This document shows, in pieces, positions 12,196 to 23,130 of a stretch of 64,000 nt of DNA. Source of the DNA: Acanthornis magna (Eukaryota > Chordata > Aves > Passeriformes > Acanthizidae); NCBI GenBank assembly GCA_036785705.1, contig JAWUZG010000028.1:1054001-1118000 (forward strand). Direction: 5' to 3'. The position numbers and the translations under genes are program-made. The notes beneath the pieces were generated by a model, which ran no database searches, had not been told where the DNA came from, and saw only the letters and a list, made by a program, of their open reading frames with translations. Within the stretch, counting starts at the first letter, position 1; each line of letters starts with the position of its first letter.

Positions 12196-15100
12196 GCCCC
12201 TTTGCTATTTTCCCAGTGCTGGCAGAGGGATGATGTGGATGAGAGCAGAGTGGGTGGTTTGAAAGCACCAAGACATTAATTTTAATTTTGGTCAAAAATG
12301 ACTGCTCCTGGTACCTAATGAGAAATCCTTATATGATGCCATGCACTTAGCTGGAGTTTAACTGACCATCCTCACTGAGGAAAAACACAATGTACTTCAT
12401 AAAGTATATTCCTTGGGTAGCTCCTGCTGAATTAAATGGGACTAAAACAAATAATTAAAGTTTCTCTTTGTAACATTTTTTCACCCTAACCAATCTATTT
12501 GGTGGCTAATAGATATTAAAAAAAAATTTTTTTTTTTAGCTTTCATCTCCTTGCACTTTTACTGACAGCAGCTTTTCCCTAGTGTACTTCAGATGTGTGT
12601 GAGGAAAGCCTCTTTAATTTGGCAAGAGTAAATACCTGCAAAAGTATTTTCATTATTTTAAGATGAGCTGTTATAAAGACTTTCTTTCAGTCTCCTTAGG
12701 GTTTCTGTTTAGTTATAGCTGAGAGAACATTGTTCTTTACCCCTAAAGATATAGAGCAGAAAGTTTAGGACAGAAATAATGAACTTTTAATTTCTTTATA
12801 CTTTATTTTTTAAGCTTAAGTATTACTGTAGTGGATACTTTCTGTGGCACTGGTAATACCAATGAAAGATCAGTAATAGATCATAGAATATTGTGATGTA
12901 ATGGATCGTGTATTAAATGCAGCTGCATTTTCTTTGAGTCAAGTTTAAATTACATGTGACATTCAGATCAATGAGAGGATTTTGAATCAAATGTCTCATT
13001 ATCCTCTAATGGAACAATAAATACTCTTGTAGGTGTTCCTAGATAGTAACTCTCTTTGGAATATGGTCTGTCTGCCTGTAGAATGCTTTAATTCATAATA
13101 ACATTTAATATGTTTCTGTGTTAACACCACCAACAGAAACAGAGGGGGGCAATCCACAGCTGATCCTGAGGTCTACGTTAATCCTGGGTTTAGCCTAGTG
13201 TTAAACCAATCCTAATTTGTTGAACGAGACAGAGAGAATTGAGCTCTTGCCAATCCAGTTAAACCCCTTAGGTGTGAAGGGCTTTGTCTGGGAGCATCGT
13301 ATCCTGACAACTTCAGTCAACTAAAAAGAACATTTTGGAAACCTTGTTTGTAACAGGCAAGCACAAGACTGTCCCCTGAGTGTGTGCAGCCTCTGCTGGT
13401 GCCTGTTGAACCACACTGAGCAAATGGACAGTGTCACATCTCCTGCACAAACTTTGCTCAGCTCATGTGCTCAGACCTTTGCTTCCCTCCTACATTAAGT
13501 GTGGCTAGCTTGGCTTGAGCTCTTGTCACAGTTTGATTAGTGAGTGTATAAAACTCAGATCTTGTGAGGCAGCAAGAAGGCGTGATAGTATGAATGAGTG
13601 AGTTTCTGTCAAAATGTGTAAAGAGGAGCTAAAGAAGGTTTGTATCTGACTCTGAAGCCTTAAAGGTTTAAAGAAACACATGTTTCTTTAGAAGCATCTT
13701 CTGTTTCCGTGCACATCTTCTGTTAACCATCAGAGGGGAAAGCCTCAGTTCCAGCTGCATGCATGGATCCAAAATGATTTCTCTTAATGAACTAAGGGCT
13801 TTGTTTTGCTAAAGGGATTCCAAATATACCAGGGCGAAGAACAACATCTTGCCTAATGAAGGTGTGTAAATGGCTGAAGAAAATTGTCGCTGGGACTTTA
13901 GTTTAAAGAAGTGGAAGAAGAGCTTGACTGAAAAGCTAAGTACATGCCAAGATATGCAATTAGGAGAAGATGAGTTAGTATTGTTCACCTTTTCTTACTT
14001 TAAATTGGATTACTTGTAGCCAGGGAAAGGGGAAATCTTGTGTTTTTTGAGAAAACTGGAGTGTGCCTACTGAGGATTTTGATTACAGAAACAATTACTT
14101 TCCATTGGAACTGCATTTTGACTGTCTGCTCTGGCTGTCAGGTTATGCTGCAGCTCTGAATATTTGCCCTCAGTGCAGGTTTGGTGTTTTGGTGGTCCTG
14201 TCTCCTCCCTGAGTAGCTGTGAGTGTGTCAACACTGACTTTAATCCACTGTTGCTAAATCGATGGCCATCTTAATCCCCTTTGTGCTCCAATTGAGGCCA
14301 ATGGATTCTGAGATGAAGAAATCAATAGACAATTGAAGTTTTGGAGGAGATGAAAAATGAAACTTGACTTGTGGAACAGTGTTACAAGATATCAATAAAT
14401 ATGATGGTGAAAATGGCCTGAGGCAAAGCAGCTTCAAACAATTTGCTACACCTTTACCTGAGAGCTGCTTTCATGTTTGCTAGATCATGCAGAATTTGCT
14501 TATGGTTTTGCACCATTTCTTAGACAGGTCATGTTCTTTGTCAGTTTGTCTGACCTCCTTTTCTCAGTTTGATGTGTTTTAGTAGGTTTTTTTAATGATT
14601 TGACTGCACATTGTTCTGAGCCTGCCAACATCCCCTCCTACCTCACAACTTTCTCTTTTTATCTTTCTCTTGCTTCTGACATCATTCTACCTTTGGTGCA
14701 GTACTCCACACTTTTTGAATCATTATCTTATGTGCTAATTGCCATCCTTATCCTTCTTCAAATCTCATATATTTTCTAAGGCTCTAATAAAAATCCTTTA
14801 GGCTTTAACCAAACCTTTTGAGACTTCTTGATGCCTCTTGTGTTGACAACAGCAGCCTCTGCATGAGCCTTAGCTGCTTTCCCTGAATGTCATAATCCAT
14901 TAAACTTGAAGACCTTGCTGGTGGATACCCTTCTTGTGCTGTAGTCTGTGAACTCTAAATATTAGTAAAATTGGCTTATGAGTTGGTGTGAGTTAATTCA
15001 CTAATGCTGAGCCTGCAAGCCTTGAGAAGAGCTGCAGAAGTGAGATCTAAGCAGGTCTAAAAATACAACAGTGTGCTATGTGACTGAGAAAACTGAAATC

Positions 15101-16912
15101 TTGGTTTCCTGTGGCTTTATACTGTGTGGTTGGATTATCTTCTGCCAAATTAAGTGCAGGCTCTGAGTGAAACTTTTCCTGAATTTCTAACAGCATTTGT
15201 AACACTCTGCACTCAGGGGGATTCTCTGATGTCTGACTCCATAATTAAAGTAATGCTGAAATAATTTCTCTCCTCTGCATTGCAACCTCTTTTCACAAAA
15301 CTTTCAGGGTCTAAATTCATCTAAGACTTTAGTTCCTCTGTCCAAATTGTCACTGAATCTGGCTGAGTGGCCCCAGGGTTGAGAGGATGCACAAAGGCAG
15401 TGGGATGGCCCAACCCCTTTTTGTCTCAAATCAAAAATGGTTGGAGCAGGAGTCATAGTTCAAACCTTGTGAAAGTGGATGGCAGTTTCTTAGTTATGGG
15501 AATGGATGGAGGATTGTCTACAAAAATCTCTGCTTGTCTTTTGGTGTAAAGAGTCAGTGATTCTCAAGAGATACTTTCTGATGGATGTGCATTGGAAACC
15601 ACCTTGGTGTGGCAGAAGGTGATGAGCACAAGACTTATTCTTGTTTTACATATAACATGTTAAGACAGTTTTATTCTGAGCAAACAATGGGAAATACAAC
15701 TTCGTAGCAAAATTAAAATATACCTACCCTTTTGACACAGACTTATTTTGTAATTCCTATAGACTTATTCCTTATAGAATTAGAAAGCATGACAAATTTG
15801 TTTATAAATTATGTAAAAAGCAAAGAAGTAATTTTAGAAATTTTTGGAGAGAAATCCAGATTTTCGGGCAGACAGATGGCACTTGTATATTTGATTTGAG
15901 AGAGATTTTTCTTATGTGGGTAGAGTTAACATCTGTCTTCCATGGCTACTGGACAGCAGAAGGGTCTTCTTACTTTGATTTAGGAACTTTTTCTGAATGG
16001 GGAAATCACAAGAAGGGTTTGGCACAGTTTGGGAAGAGGGTGGGAAGGAGTGTGTTGCTTTTGAGTGTAGGTAGGAAATAAAATACTCATGTCAGTCCAT
16101 CTGAGAATGCTGATTGTGGAAATAGTTTTACACTCCCCGATGAACCCAAGTGACAGTGCAAAGTTAAATTTGTCCCATTCCTGTGTATTGGACTTGAATG
16201 GACTTTGAAGCAACCTTCCCTGTGCTGAAATCCCTGCTGATGGCTAATGCCATGGTGGCTGCTGTAAGGAACCACTTGGAAACCAAATTCTGAGGTGCTT
16301 TCTGAACACAGCATTGTTTTCCTCTGCAGAAACACAGAGAAAAGAGTACTTGTAAATATGTATTGGGATTTGGGCAAACCTGTGTTGCATTAAGTCTCCC
16401 TGAACAAATGTTATTTTTCCCAGACATGCATTTTAGAACGATTTTTAACTGGAAGTGGTGGCTGATACCTTTTAGTAATTTGTAAGCATCCTATAGTGAT
16501 TTGTTATTCTTTCCTAAAAATTTGCTTTTATTTCTTGCTGGAATTTGTTTCAGTTTGACATTGGAAATTGTTATGCCTTTGTCTGCTAACCTAAAGGTCC
16601 TGTTAAGCCAGAAAAATCTCCTTCTTAGGGTAGGTATTTATAGTCTAATTCATCACTTAAGCCAAACTGAGCGTTTTTAAAACTCTTGGTGAAAGTTGAT
16701 TTTTCAGACCTTGAATCATATTTTCTGTATTCTTTGTGAACCCTTTCTTGACCTCTGCCCTCTGAGAATGATGACAGAAATGCAATGGACTGATCTCCAG
16801 TCTTGGTGTCTCCATGGTCTCATGAACAGGCAGTTGTATATTCCCATGGGATATTTCTATTTTTAGATTTCAGAGTTCTACAGCCATCCCAGATGGAGTG
16901 ATGTTAATCTGA
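12196..16912. other. Unique non-coding DNA, nothing recognised
   Basis: AT-rich DNA with a short A-run/T-run palindrome (about 12518-12537). Open frames are rare and short (maximum about 65 codons). A pyrimidine-rich patch at about 14590-14760 has no recognised repeat identity. Confidence 0.55.
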
Positions 16913-16972
16913 ATTTATATAGAGAGATGTATATAGAGAGATGTATAGATGTATATAGAGAGATGTATATTT
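16913..16972. repeat. Interspersed TATATAGAGAGATG minisatellite-like repeat
   Basis: Three imperfect units built on AGAGAGATGTATAT, one with an extra ATGTATAG insert, form a short simple repeat of about 60 bases. It generates the repetitive tyrosine/isoleucine frame across it. It is a candidate length polymorphism. Confidence 0.85.
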
Positions 16973-18622
16973 ACTCTTTAGGGCTTAATAATGTAATGCT
17001 TTGCCTCTCAAGCTCCACTGGTACTTTAAGGGAAATGATAGCATTTTTCTTTTCATCCTCTCCTCTTGCCTGTTTGTCTGAAAATTTCACAGAAATTAAC
17101 TTTTTAAGTGAGCAGTACACGTTTAGAGACAGAAAAATATCCCGAAAGGATTGGATTTCCACTCTCTGTTGTACCCCAGCCAAGTCCTAAAAGCCAATGA
17201 AGAAGCAGTCTCAGATTCAGACGAAGGCAGCAGACAACTTGTCACTATTCCTCATTAGTTCATTGTGTGTTCCTTATTCTGGTATTATCAAGCAGCAGAG
17301 TTAAAACTCTGAATTTTTTTAGTCTTCCCCTTTTTGAAGCACTCCAGCCCAACACACTCCCAGAAAAGGATCTCACTAACAGAGTTCAGGGAGCTATCGA
17401 ATTTTTCCTCTCTCTGGGCAATAAGCAAATGCATTTTCTCATTATTTCTCTTTGTTGTTAGCACATTAATCTGAAACCAGAAAGAAAAGGCCAACAAGTA
17501 TTAAGGGTGATAAGGGATTTGCTGATGTTTCATGAAGGCAGCTAGATTGCTGCAATACAACAGGGAAATAGAAACACTAAAGTCTACTCTAAACTCTATT
17601 TTACAATAATGACTCATAAAATATCAGTTCTTTGCTTTAAGACATTGTGGCTGTGTAGTAACTATGCATTTCAGGAGAAAGCATCTCTAAGTTGGGTATT
17701 AAGACTAACTTATAAATTGAGAGGAAATGAGGGAAAGAGATTTTATTTTTAAGCTCAGATTTTTCTGGTCCCAGATTTTGGAGTAAAAACTGAAGATAAA
17801 TCTTAAGGAAAAAAAAAAAGTGGACTATAAATGTAATAACTTGCTAGAGCATTTTACGAACCCTCAGTACAAACAATATTTCTTGTGATGGCTTTGAAGA
17901 TGGAATTTGGGTCATATTTCATGTGCTGATGCATACAACAGTGGCTGTAGTATATGACAAATATTTCTCTCTCTATTTTTTTTTTTTTTTTTAGAAAACC
18001 TACATCCCATCAATACAGAAACCTACCACCTAGAACTCACATTGCACTTTATCTTGTTCACTACAAATCTGCAAGTGTTTTGTTGAGGGGAAACAAAGAA
18101 CAGCAGGAAAAAAAAGGATTATAATCTTTCATTTTAATTGAGATCTTTGTTGTACTCATTGCACTCAAAATGGACTCTAGAAATGCTCTTTGTAATGGAA
18201 TCATGTCGAAGAGACAGATCTTTAATCCATGGGAGCGGTGATGCTCTGCAGTGCAGCTCCACAGAAGTCAGCAGAGCTACTTCAGAACTTCAGACAGCCC
18301 CAGGGGAGGCTCAGCTTTATCTGTTTGATATCAGAACAACTTCACACAGGGTTGGTGTTGCTCTTCCCAGGTTCAGTTTACTGCACAGTTATTGAGATAT
18401 TCACCTCTGTAATCAAGAAATTTGCAGCTAAACCCAGACAACCTGTGCACCTTTCAGTCAATAGGTCAGGTGTATTGGACCCTAAAAGTGTTTTTTCTGG
18501 GAAGCTGGATGAGGTGGGGCTCTAACCTTTGCAAAAGGCGTCAGAATACAGATGTGTTTAGTCTTTTGTAGATGGTTATGATCTTATCTTGCCCTTGATC
18601 TGCATCTGAAAGAAATGGACTC
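16973..18622. other. Unique non-coding DNA with a T-run
   Basis: Includes a run of about 17 T at 17976-17992. No gene is recognised. The overlapping frames at 18138-18525 run in different registers and resemble no known protein. Confidence 0.5.
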
Positions 18623-18693
18623 ATATTGATGCCTAAAAGCAGGCTACCTGAAACAGAGGCCGAGACAAATTAGGAGATAAAAAGCAGACAAAA

Positions 18694-18699
18694 TTTATT
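18694..18699 (-). terminator. Polyadenylation signal of the solo LTR
   Basis: AATAAA on the minus strand lies about 90 bases after the TATA box and about 67 bases before the LTR end, as expected for the R region of a retroviral LTR. A T/G-rich stretch follows it, as polyadenylation sites usually need. Confidence 0.65.
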
Positions 18700-18784
18700 C
18701 AAGGCCTTCAAGGTACATTCAGGAAAGCAAAGTCCCCCATCAGGGACTACACCCAAAATGGACAGAGTGTCACGAGCCCTTCGC

Positions 18785-18792
18785 CTTTTATA
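18785..18792 (-). promoter_or_regulatory. TATA box of the solo LTR
   Basis: TATAAAAG on the minus strand sits in the middle of the LTR, upstream of its AATAAA, where the U3 core promoter belongs. A second TATAAAG-like string near 18994-19000 is farther upstream and less well placed. Whether the promoter is active cannot be told from sequence. Confidence 0.6.
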
Positions 18793-19204
18793 AGTTCTGT
18801 CCCATTAGCATATTGGCCCCTAATTCTGCAATCACACCCTTAGGTGATGGTGTTAACCACCCCAGGCCTGCTCCCCCCATCTCACAGTTGTTTACATATT
18901 TTCGGGCCCTGGGGCAATGAATATGTCCTTGGGTCTCTATTCAGCAGGATCTATTTTGGCTAAGGGTGCTGGGAGCAGAGGTTTTTAGTGCTTTATAAGA
19001 AGCACAGAACTACACCAAGTTACAGATAGACAAAGAGTAAAAAACAGAAATTATTAAGGCATCAATATTAATGTGAATATATCATGCCTTTGACCTGGGC
19101 TATATCTGGAATATATTCCCTGGTACAATATATTGACAGGTGTAATATGGTGGCTATCACCAACCCCATGTTGTGCACGGACCCAGCATGAGCCCATGGT
19201 GAAC

Positions 19205-19268
19205 ACGGTGGGTTAATTTTGGACTCAATCATCTTAGAGGTCTTTTCTAGCCTTAACGATTCTGTATT
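19205..19268 (+). mobile_element. CR1 LINE 3'-terminal fragment
   Basis: The segment GGACTCAATCATCTTAGAGG and what follows, ending CTTAACGATTCTGT, matches the conserved 3' untranslated tail of avian CR1 elements (TTGGACTNGATGATCTT...GATTCTGTG). Only the last 60 or so bases are recognisable. The copy is severely 5'-truncated, as is normal for CR1. It lies about 140 bp from the solo LTR. No relation between the two is shown. Confidence 0.7.
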
Positions 19269-21658
19269 TTTTTCTTCTGTGAGGTTCATGAGATGATAGA
19301 GAAAGCTGGGTGAGTGGCTGAGCCTGCACTGCCCAGGCTGCCCCAGAATTGCACAAATCCCCAGTTAGGTACTGTGGGATATGAGAAAAGCTGCTGCAAA
19401 AGGGATTTCTGGCTATTTTCACCCTGCAGAGCAGTTCTGTGTTTCACTGGAGTCATTTGGAGCAGGGATCCAAATGGGGGAAGGAGGATGCTCCACACAG
19501 AATGCACAGATCCCAGGGCTGTGACAGGGAGGCAGCACACAGAAGGTTTTCATGGAATTACACTTATTTACACCACATCTTTTCCTTTCCCTTGTTTTTC
19601 TGCTTTGGAACTCCAGCTTAAGGAGGCTGCCTGTGCCTTATAATGCTGTTGAGCCTTCACCATCCAGACAGCAACACTGGATTTGGGTCAGAAAAGCAAA
19701 TTTTGGCCTCTGGTGATTACTGCAGCCCAGTGAAAGCTAAAGAAGCCTGGGATTTGTTGTAAATGTGAGGGGAATATGAAGAAGGCCTGCCAGTTATCAC
19801 TTCTCCTTGTCATTTGTACTGTTTTATTTTGCTGCAGCTCCTAACCCACCTCTCTGCCCAGTGAACATGTGCAAATACAAATTAGAGCTCTGGAGGAAGA
19901 GAACACCAAGGCTGACCCTGCAGGGCAGCAAGGACTGCAGTGCTGTGGACATTGCAATTTGAGCTTTTGGGCAATATCAGTGCCCTTAAACCTGACTTCA
20001 CCCTCAGGAGGAGACCCTGCACAGTGCTGACTGCAGCAGGCTTTGAAGGGAAGGGTCAGAGTGGCAAATGCTCTGCTGGACTGCGATCTTTGCACAGCTC
20101 ACCCCTGGTACCTTCTCTATCTTTCCCAACAGAGCTCAGGAAAGGTGTGAGGAAGAAGGAGCAGCTGCTCCGTGGGAACCTGTGTGTCCCTGCCAGGGCT
20201 GTGACCTGGGACAGTGCTTCCACTGCTGAAGGAGCAACGTGAGGATGCTTTGGTAGGAACAGGTTCCAGCAAGTTCTTGTTGGTCCTGCCTGTGCCCTGA
20301 GCCATTTTGAAACTTTAAATCAGAAGCGCAGTAGTGCCACAAGCACAACCTATCTCCTCCTGTCAGCTTCCATCCAATACAGACTGTTTTCCCAAAATTT
20401 GGTACTTGGGCAAAAAAAATTCTCTTAAAAAGTCCTTATATATTTGTCCAGAGATAGACTAATTTGTACACTAGTAAAATGTCTGCCTTAGGAACTGGGC
20501 AATAATCTAAATTGGTCCAACATACAGCAGCAAAATAATAGGGGGGGAAAAACTACTATTTTTTTTCTCCTCAGCAAAGTCTCCAAGATACTGATAACAT
20601 TTAACCTTCTCTCCTCTTCTGTAAATGTCTGTCCCCTGAGGACCCTGACAATGGTTAAAACCCAATTGCTCAGTCCAGCAGAGCTCTAGAGACATCCTGC
20701 TGTCTAAAATTGTGACTGTGAAACAGGATGGCAATGTCTCATTATAAAAATTCCCTGTGATACCATTTCTAAATCAAGTTAGTATGCAAGAAGTGTCTTG
20801 GAGCAGGAGAGAGGAGCTTTCCTGTTTTTCATTCTCCTCTGATATTGTCTGTGTGGGAGGCAGCTGTTGGAAGGCCTGCAGGAACTTGAGAATTTGAAAG
20901 CCTTAAAGTTGCACAAATGCATTCAAAAGCTTTGTATAGTTTCTGTTGGAATCTGGGTTGTAAGTTTATGATGAAACCTGAAAACTTCATCTGCCTATTA
21001 TCTTTTTTGATGTGAATGTTTTGCTGTGAATATTCTGGTACAACTAATTTGAAATATTAAAATACATCTGTAAGGAAGAGGTGTAAATACTTTCCTGGAA
21101 TCAACTCCCATGCAAGAAATTAATTACAGAAAAGAATTGTTTTCAACATCTATGCCTGCATATGTCTGTTTTCATCTAGGGCTGCAGTTTGTTGCTATTC
21201 AGAGGTTCTTTCCAGCTGCTTTATCCTATTGTGTTAATTAAGATGATGTTTTCATTAGTTTCAGTTCACATACTGTTGGAATCTAGATTTTTGAAGGGAG
21301 ATTTTAGCAGATAATGGAATGTGGGCAGCACAGTGGAGGCTACAGGGAGCTCATTACCCTTTTCTCAAGTCATTGTGGTTTCATCAGTCATTAATTCCAC
21401 TCTAAGTTCCCTGTTGTTAGAATGTACACTGTGAGTGACTTTACTTTTCATATTCAACAGAGTGCCATTTTCCATACATAATACAAAGGTAAGCTGTAAT
21501 TATTGGTGGCATCAGAACACTTCAAAAGATTCAGAGATGTGTAAGAAGGCTCCCTGAGGAAGGTGCATTTGAGAGGGTTTGAGACAACAACACAAATAAC
21601 CTTGTAAGGCTGGAGAAAAAGGCAGTGAAGAAAAGGGATGATGTTGAATTTGCTCTCA
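19269..21658. other. Unique non-coding DNA, nothing recognised
   Basis: The part at 19300-20300 is more GC-rich than the surroundings and has many overlapping open frames on both strands (60-109 codons). None contains a recognisable domain, and they contradict one another in strand and register. No known repeat is recognised. Confidence 0.5.
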
Positions 21659-22215
21659 AATCACAAAGTGATAGAGTGAGTTAAATTGGAAGAGGACTCT
21701 GTGGTCCAAGTCCCTGCTTAGAGCAGGGCTGACTTCAGTTAGGTGGTGTCACTCAGGGCTTTCTCCAATTGGGTTGTGAATATATCCAGGGATGGAGATT
21801 TCCCATCCTCTGACACCACTGATTTCAGGCTTGACTACCCTCACGGTGTTAAGTTTTTCCTTATATTTAATGGGATTTTTTCTTTGTGGTAACTAGCATC
21901 TCTTACCCCTTTTCCTATTGCACTTCACCTCCCTGAAAACATTTTGTGTGTCTTCTGTCTATACCACCCCACCTGATAGTTAAAGACAGTAATAAGATTC
22001 TCCCTTGGACCTCTTTCTTTTCCAGGCAGAACCACACCAGCTTTTCCAGCCTCTTAGGGTACTTTATGTGCTCCAGGCTCTGGAACATCTGCTGTACTCT
22101 CTCTGCTGTGTCTGTGTCCCTCCTGTGTAAGGGAACCCCAAATGAGACACAGCTCTCCATATGCTGTCCTGCAAATGCCAAACAATGACAAAATATCACT
22201 TCTCCTGAAAAATGG
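21659..22215 (-). mobile_element. CR1 LINE fragment, 3' end at left
   Basis: Read on the plus strand, the region starts with the complement of a CR1 tail (ATCACAAAGTGATAGAGTGAG, then TTGGAAGAGGACTCTGTGG). It proceeds through the typical blocks for the CR1 3' region: CCAGGGATGGAGATTTCCC, a CACGGTG...TTTTTCC block, a TCCAGGC..ACCACACCAGC block, and a CCCAAATGAGACACAGCTCTCC block matching the CR1 'gaactggacacagtactcc' segment. The element is therefore on the minus strand, 5'-truncated, about 550 bp long and considerably diverged. Its coding capacity is destroyed. Confidence 0.85.
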
Positions 22216-22877
22216 ACCACGTTCATACTACAGCTCTCACCTGGGAGTTGGAAGTAAAACCCCTGAAGTGGATTAAGCTAATACCAGACCTATGGCCGGG
22301 CAATTGTTCAATTAACAGATTTACTCTCCTCTTTTAGTTGCTTTCTGGGTGTTACAGCTCGGTCCGATCCAGAAGTGAAGGCTCTCCCTAAAAAAGTGAA
22401 GTGATGGTTGATTATGAGCCAGCCCTCCATGTTTGCAGAGAAAGGTAGGACAGAGAGCTACCAACTATCAGGAGAGCTGAGTATAATCCTGGCACAGTTC
22501 TATAACTCACAGAGCATATTAGGTGCTGAAATTCTTATTCCTCATTTTCTTGACAAATGATGCAACGAGAGCAGAAAATGGCTAATATGAATCTTGTCTC
22601 AAGACAGTGATTACAGAGGTAATAAGGAATGATGTAAACTTAACCTGTTCTTGTTACAGACTGCTAAGGAGAGTGAATTGGACTTCAGGAGCAGTGTGCA
22701 GCCAGAACAGAAGCTGGCTATGAAATAGCTGTTTAATAACCCTTTTTCATGATTTTTGAATTCTGTTTAGCAAGCAGGATTTTTGTGTGATACTCAAAGT
22801 GACAGAAAACAAATGCTTCTTGGCTGTACCTTTTGACCATCAAAGACAATTTTGCTTAAAGGAAGGACATTTTGTAA
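22216..22877. other. Unique non-coding spacer between two CR1 copies
   Basis: No gene is seen. A short piece near 22400-22445 (containing ATTATGAGCCAGCCC) faintly recalls an internal CR1 segment in plus orientation, but it is too short to call. Confidence 0.45.
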
Positions 22878-23130
22878 GGATTATAGGATTGTAGAATGGT
22901 TTGGGTTGTAAGGAACCTTTAAAGGCCATCTGGTCCAGCCCCTTTGCAATGAGCAAGGACACCTTCAGCTACACCAGGTTGCTCAGAGCCCCATTCAACT
23001 TGGCTTCAAATGTTTCCAGGGGTCATTCACCACGTCTCTGGACAGCCTGTTCCAGTGCAGCACTGAACATTCTTGTAAGAAATACAATAATAAAAAAAAA
23101 AATTCCACCTTATCTCTAGTCTGAGTCTAC
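22878..23130 (-). mobile_element. CR1 LINE 3' fragment
   Basis: The plus strand begins GATTGTAGAATGGTTTGGGTTG, the complement of the CR1 terminal tail. It continues through AGGAACCTTTAAAGGCCATC, CACCAGGTTGCTCAGAGCCCC and TCTCTGGACAGCCTGTTCCAG, all highly characteristic of avian CR1. An A-rich interruption (23088-23101) replaces part of the usual sequence before a GTCTGAGTCTACCC block. It is a minus-strand, 5'-truncated copy of about 250 bp. Confidence 0.9.

Larger units (their letters stand above)
18627..19064 (-). mobile_element. Solo LTR of an endogenous retrovirus
   Basis: A 438-bp element is bounded by near-perfect terminal inverted sequence: TGATGCCTAA at the left and TTAAGGCATCA at the right. 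It is flanked by the direct repeat ATAT (18623-18626 and 19065-19068), consistent with a 4-bp target duplication. Read on the minus strand it has the order expected of an LTR: a TATAAAAG box (18785-18792), then an AATAAA polyadenylation signal (18694-18699) about 90 bases downstream, then a short U5-like segment ending in CA. No primer-binding site, polypurine tract or gag/pol/env relic lies on either side, so it is a solo LTR left by LTR-LTR recombination. A 4-bp duplication would fit gammaretrovirus-like (ERV1) integration, but ERVL-type elements (5 bp) cannot be excluded because the flanks are AT-rich. The family name cannot be fixed without a library search. Confidence 0.85.

Noticed and set aside
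12518..12537. A-run followed by T-run as a designed hairpin or terminator
   Set aside because: It is a low-complexity palindrome in an AT-rich eukaryotic region. Bacterial-type terminator logic does not apply.
22400..22445. Plus-strand CR1-like snippet around GATTATGAGCCAGCCC
   Set aside because: The similarity to an internal CR1 segment is too short and too weak to separate from chance.
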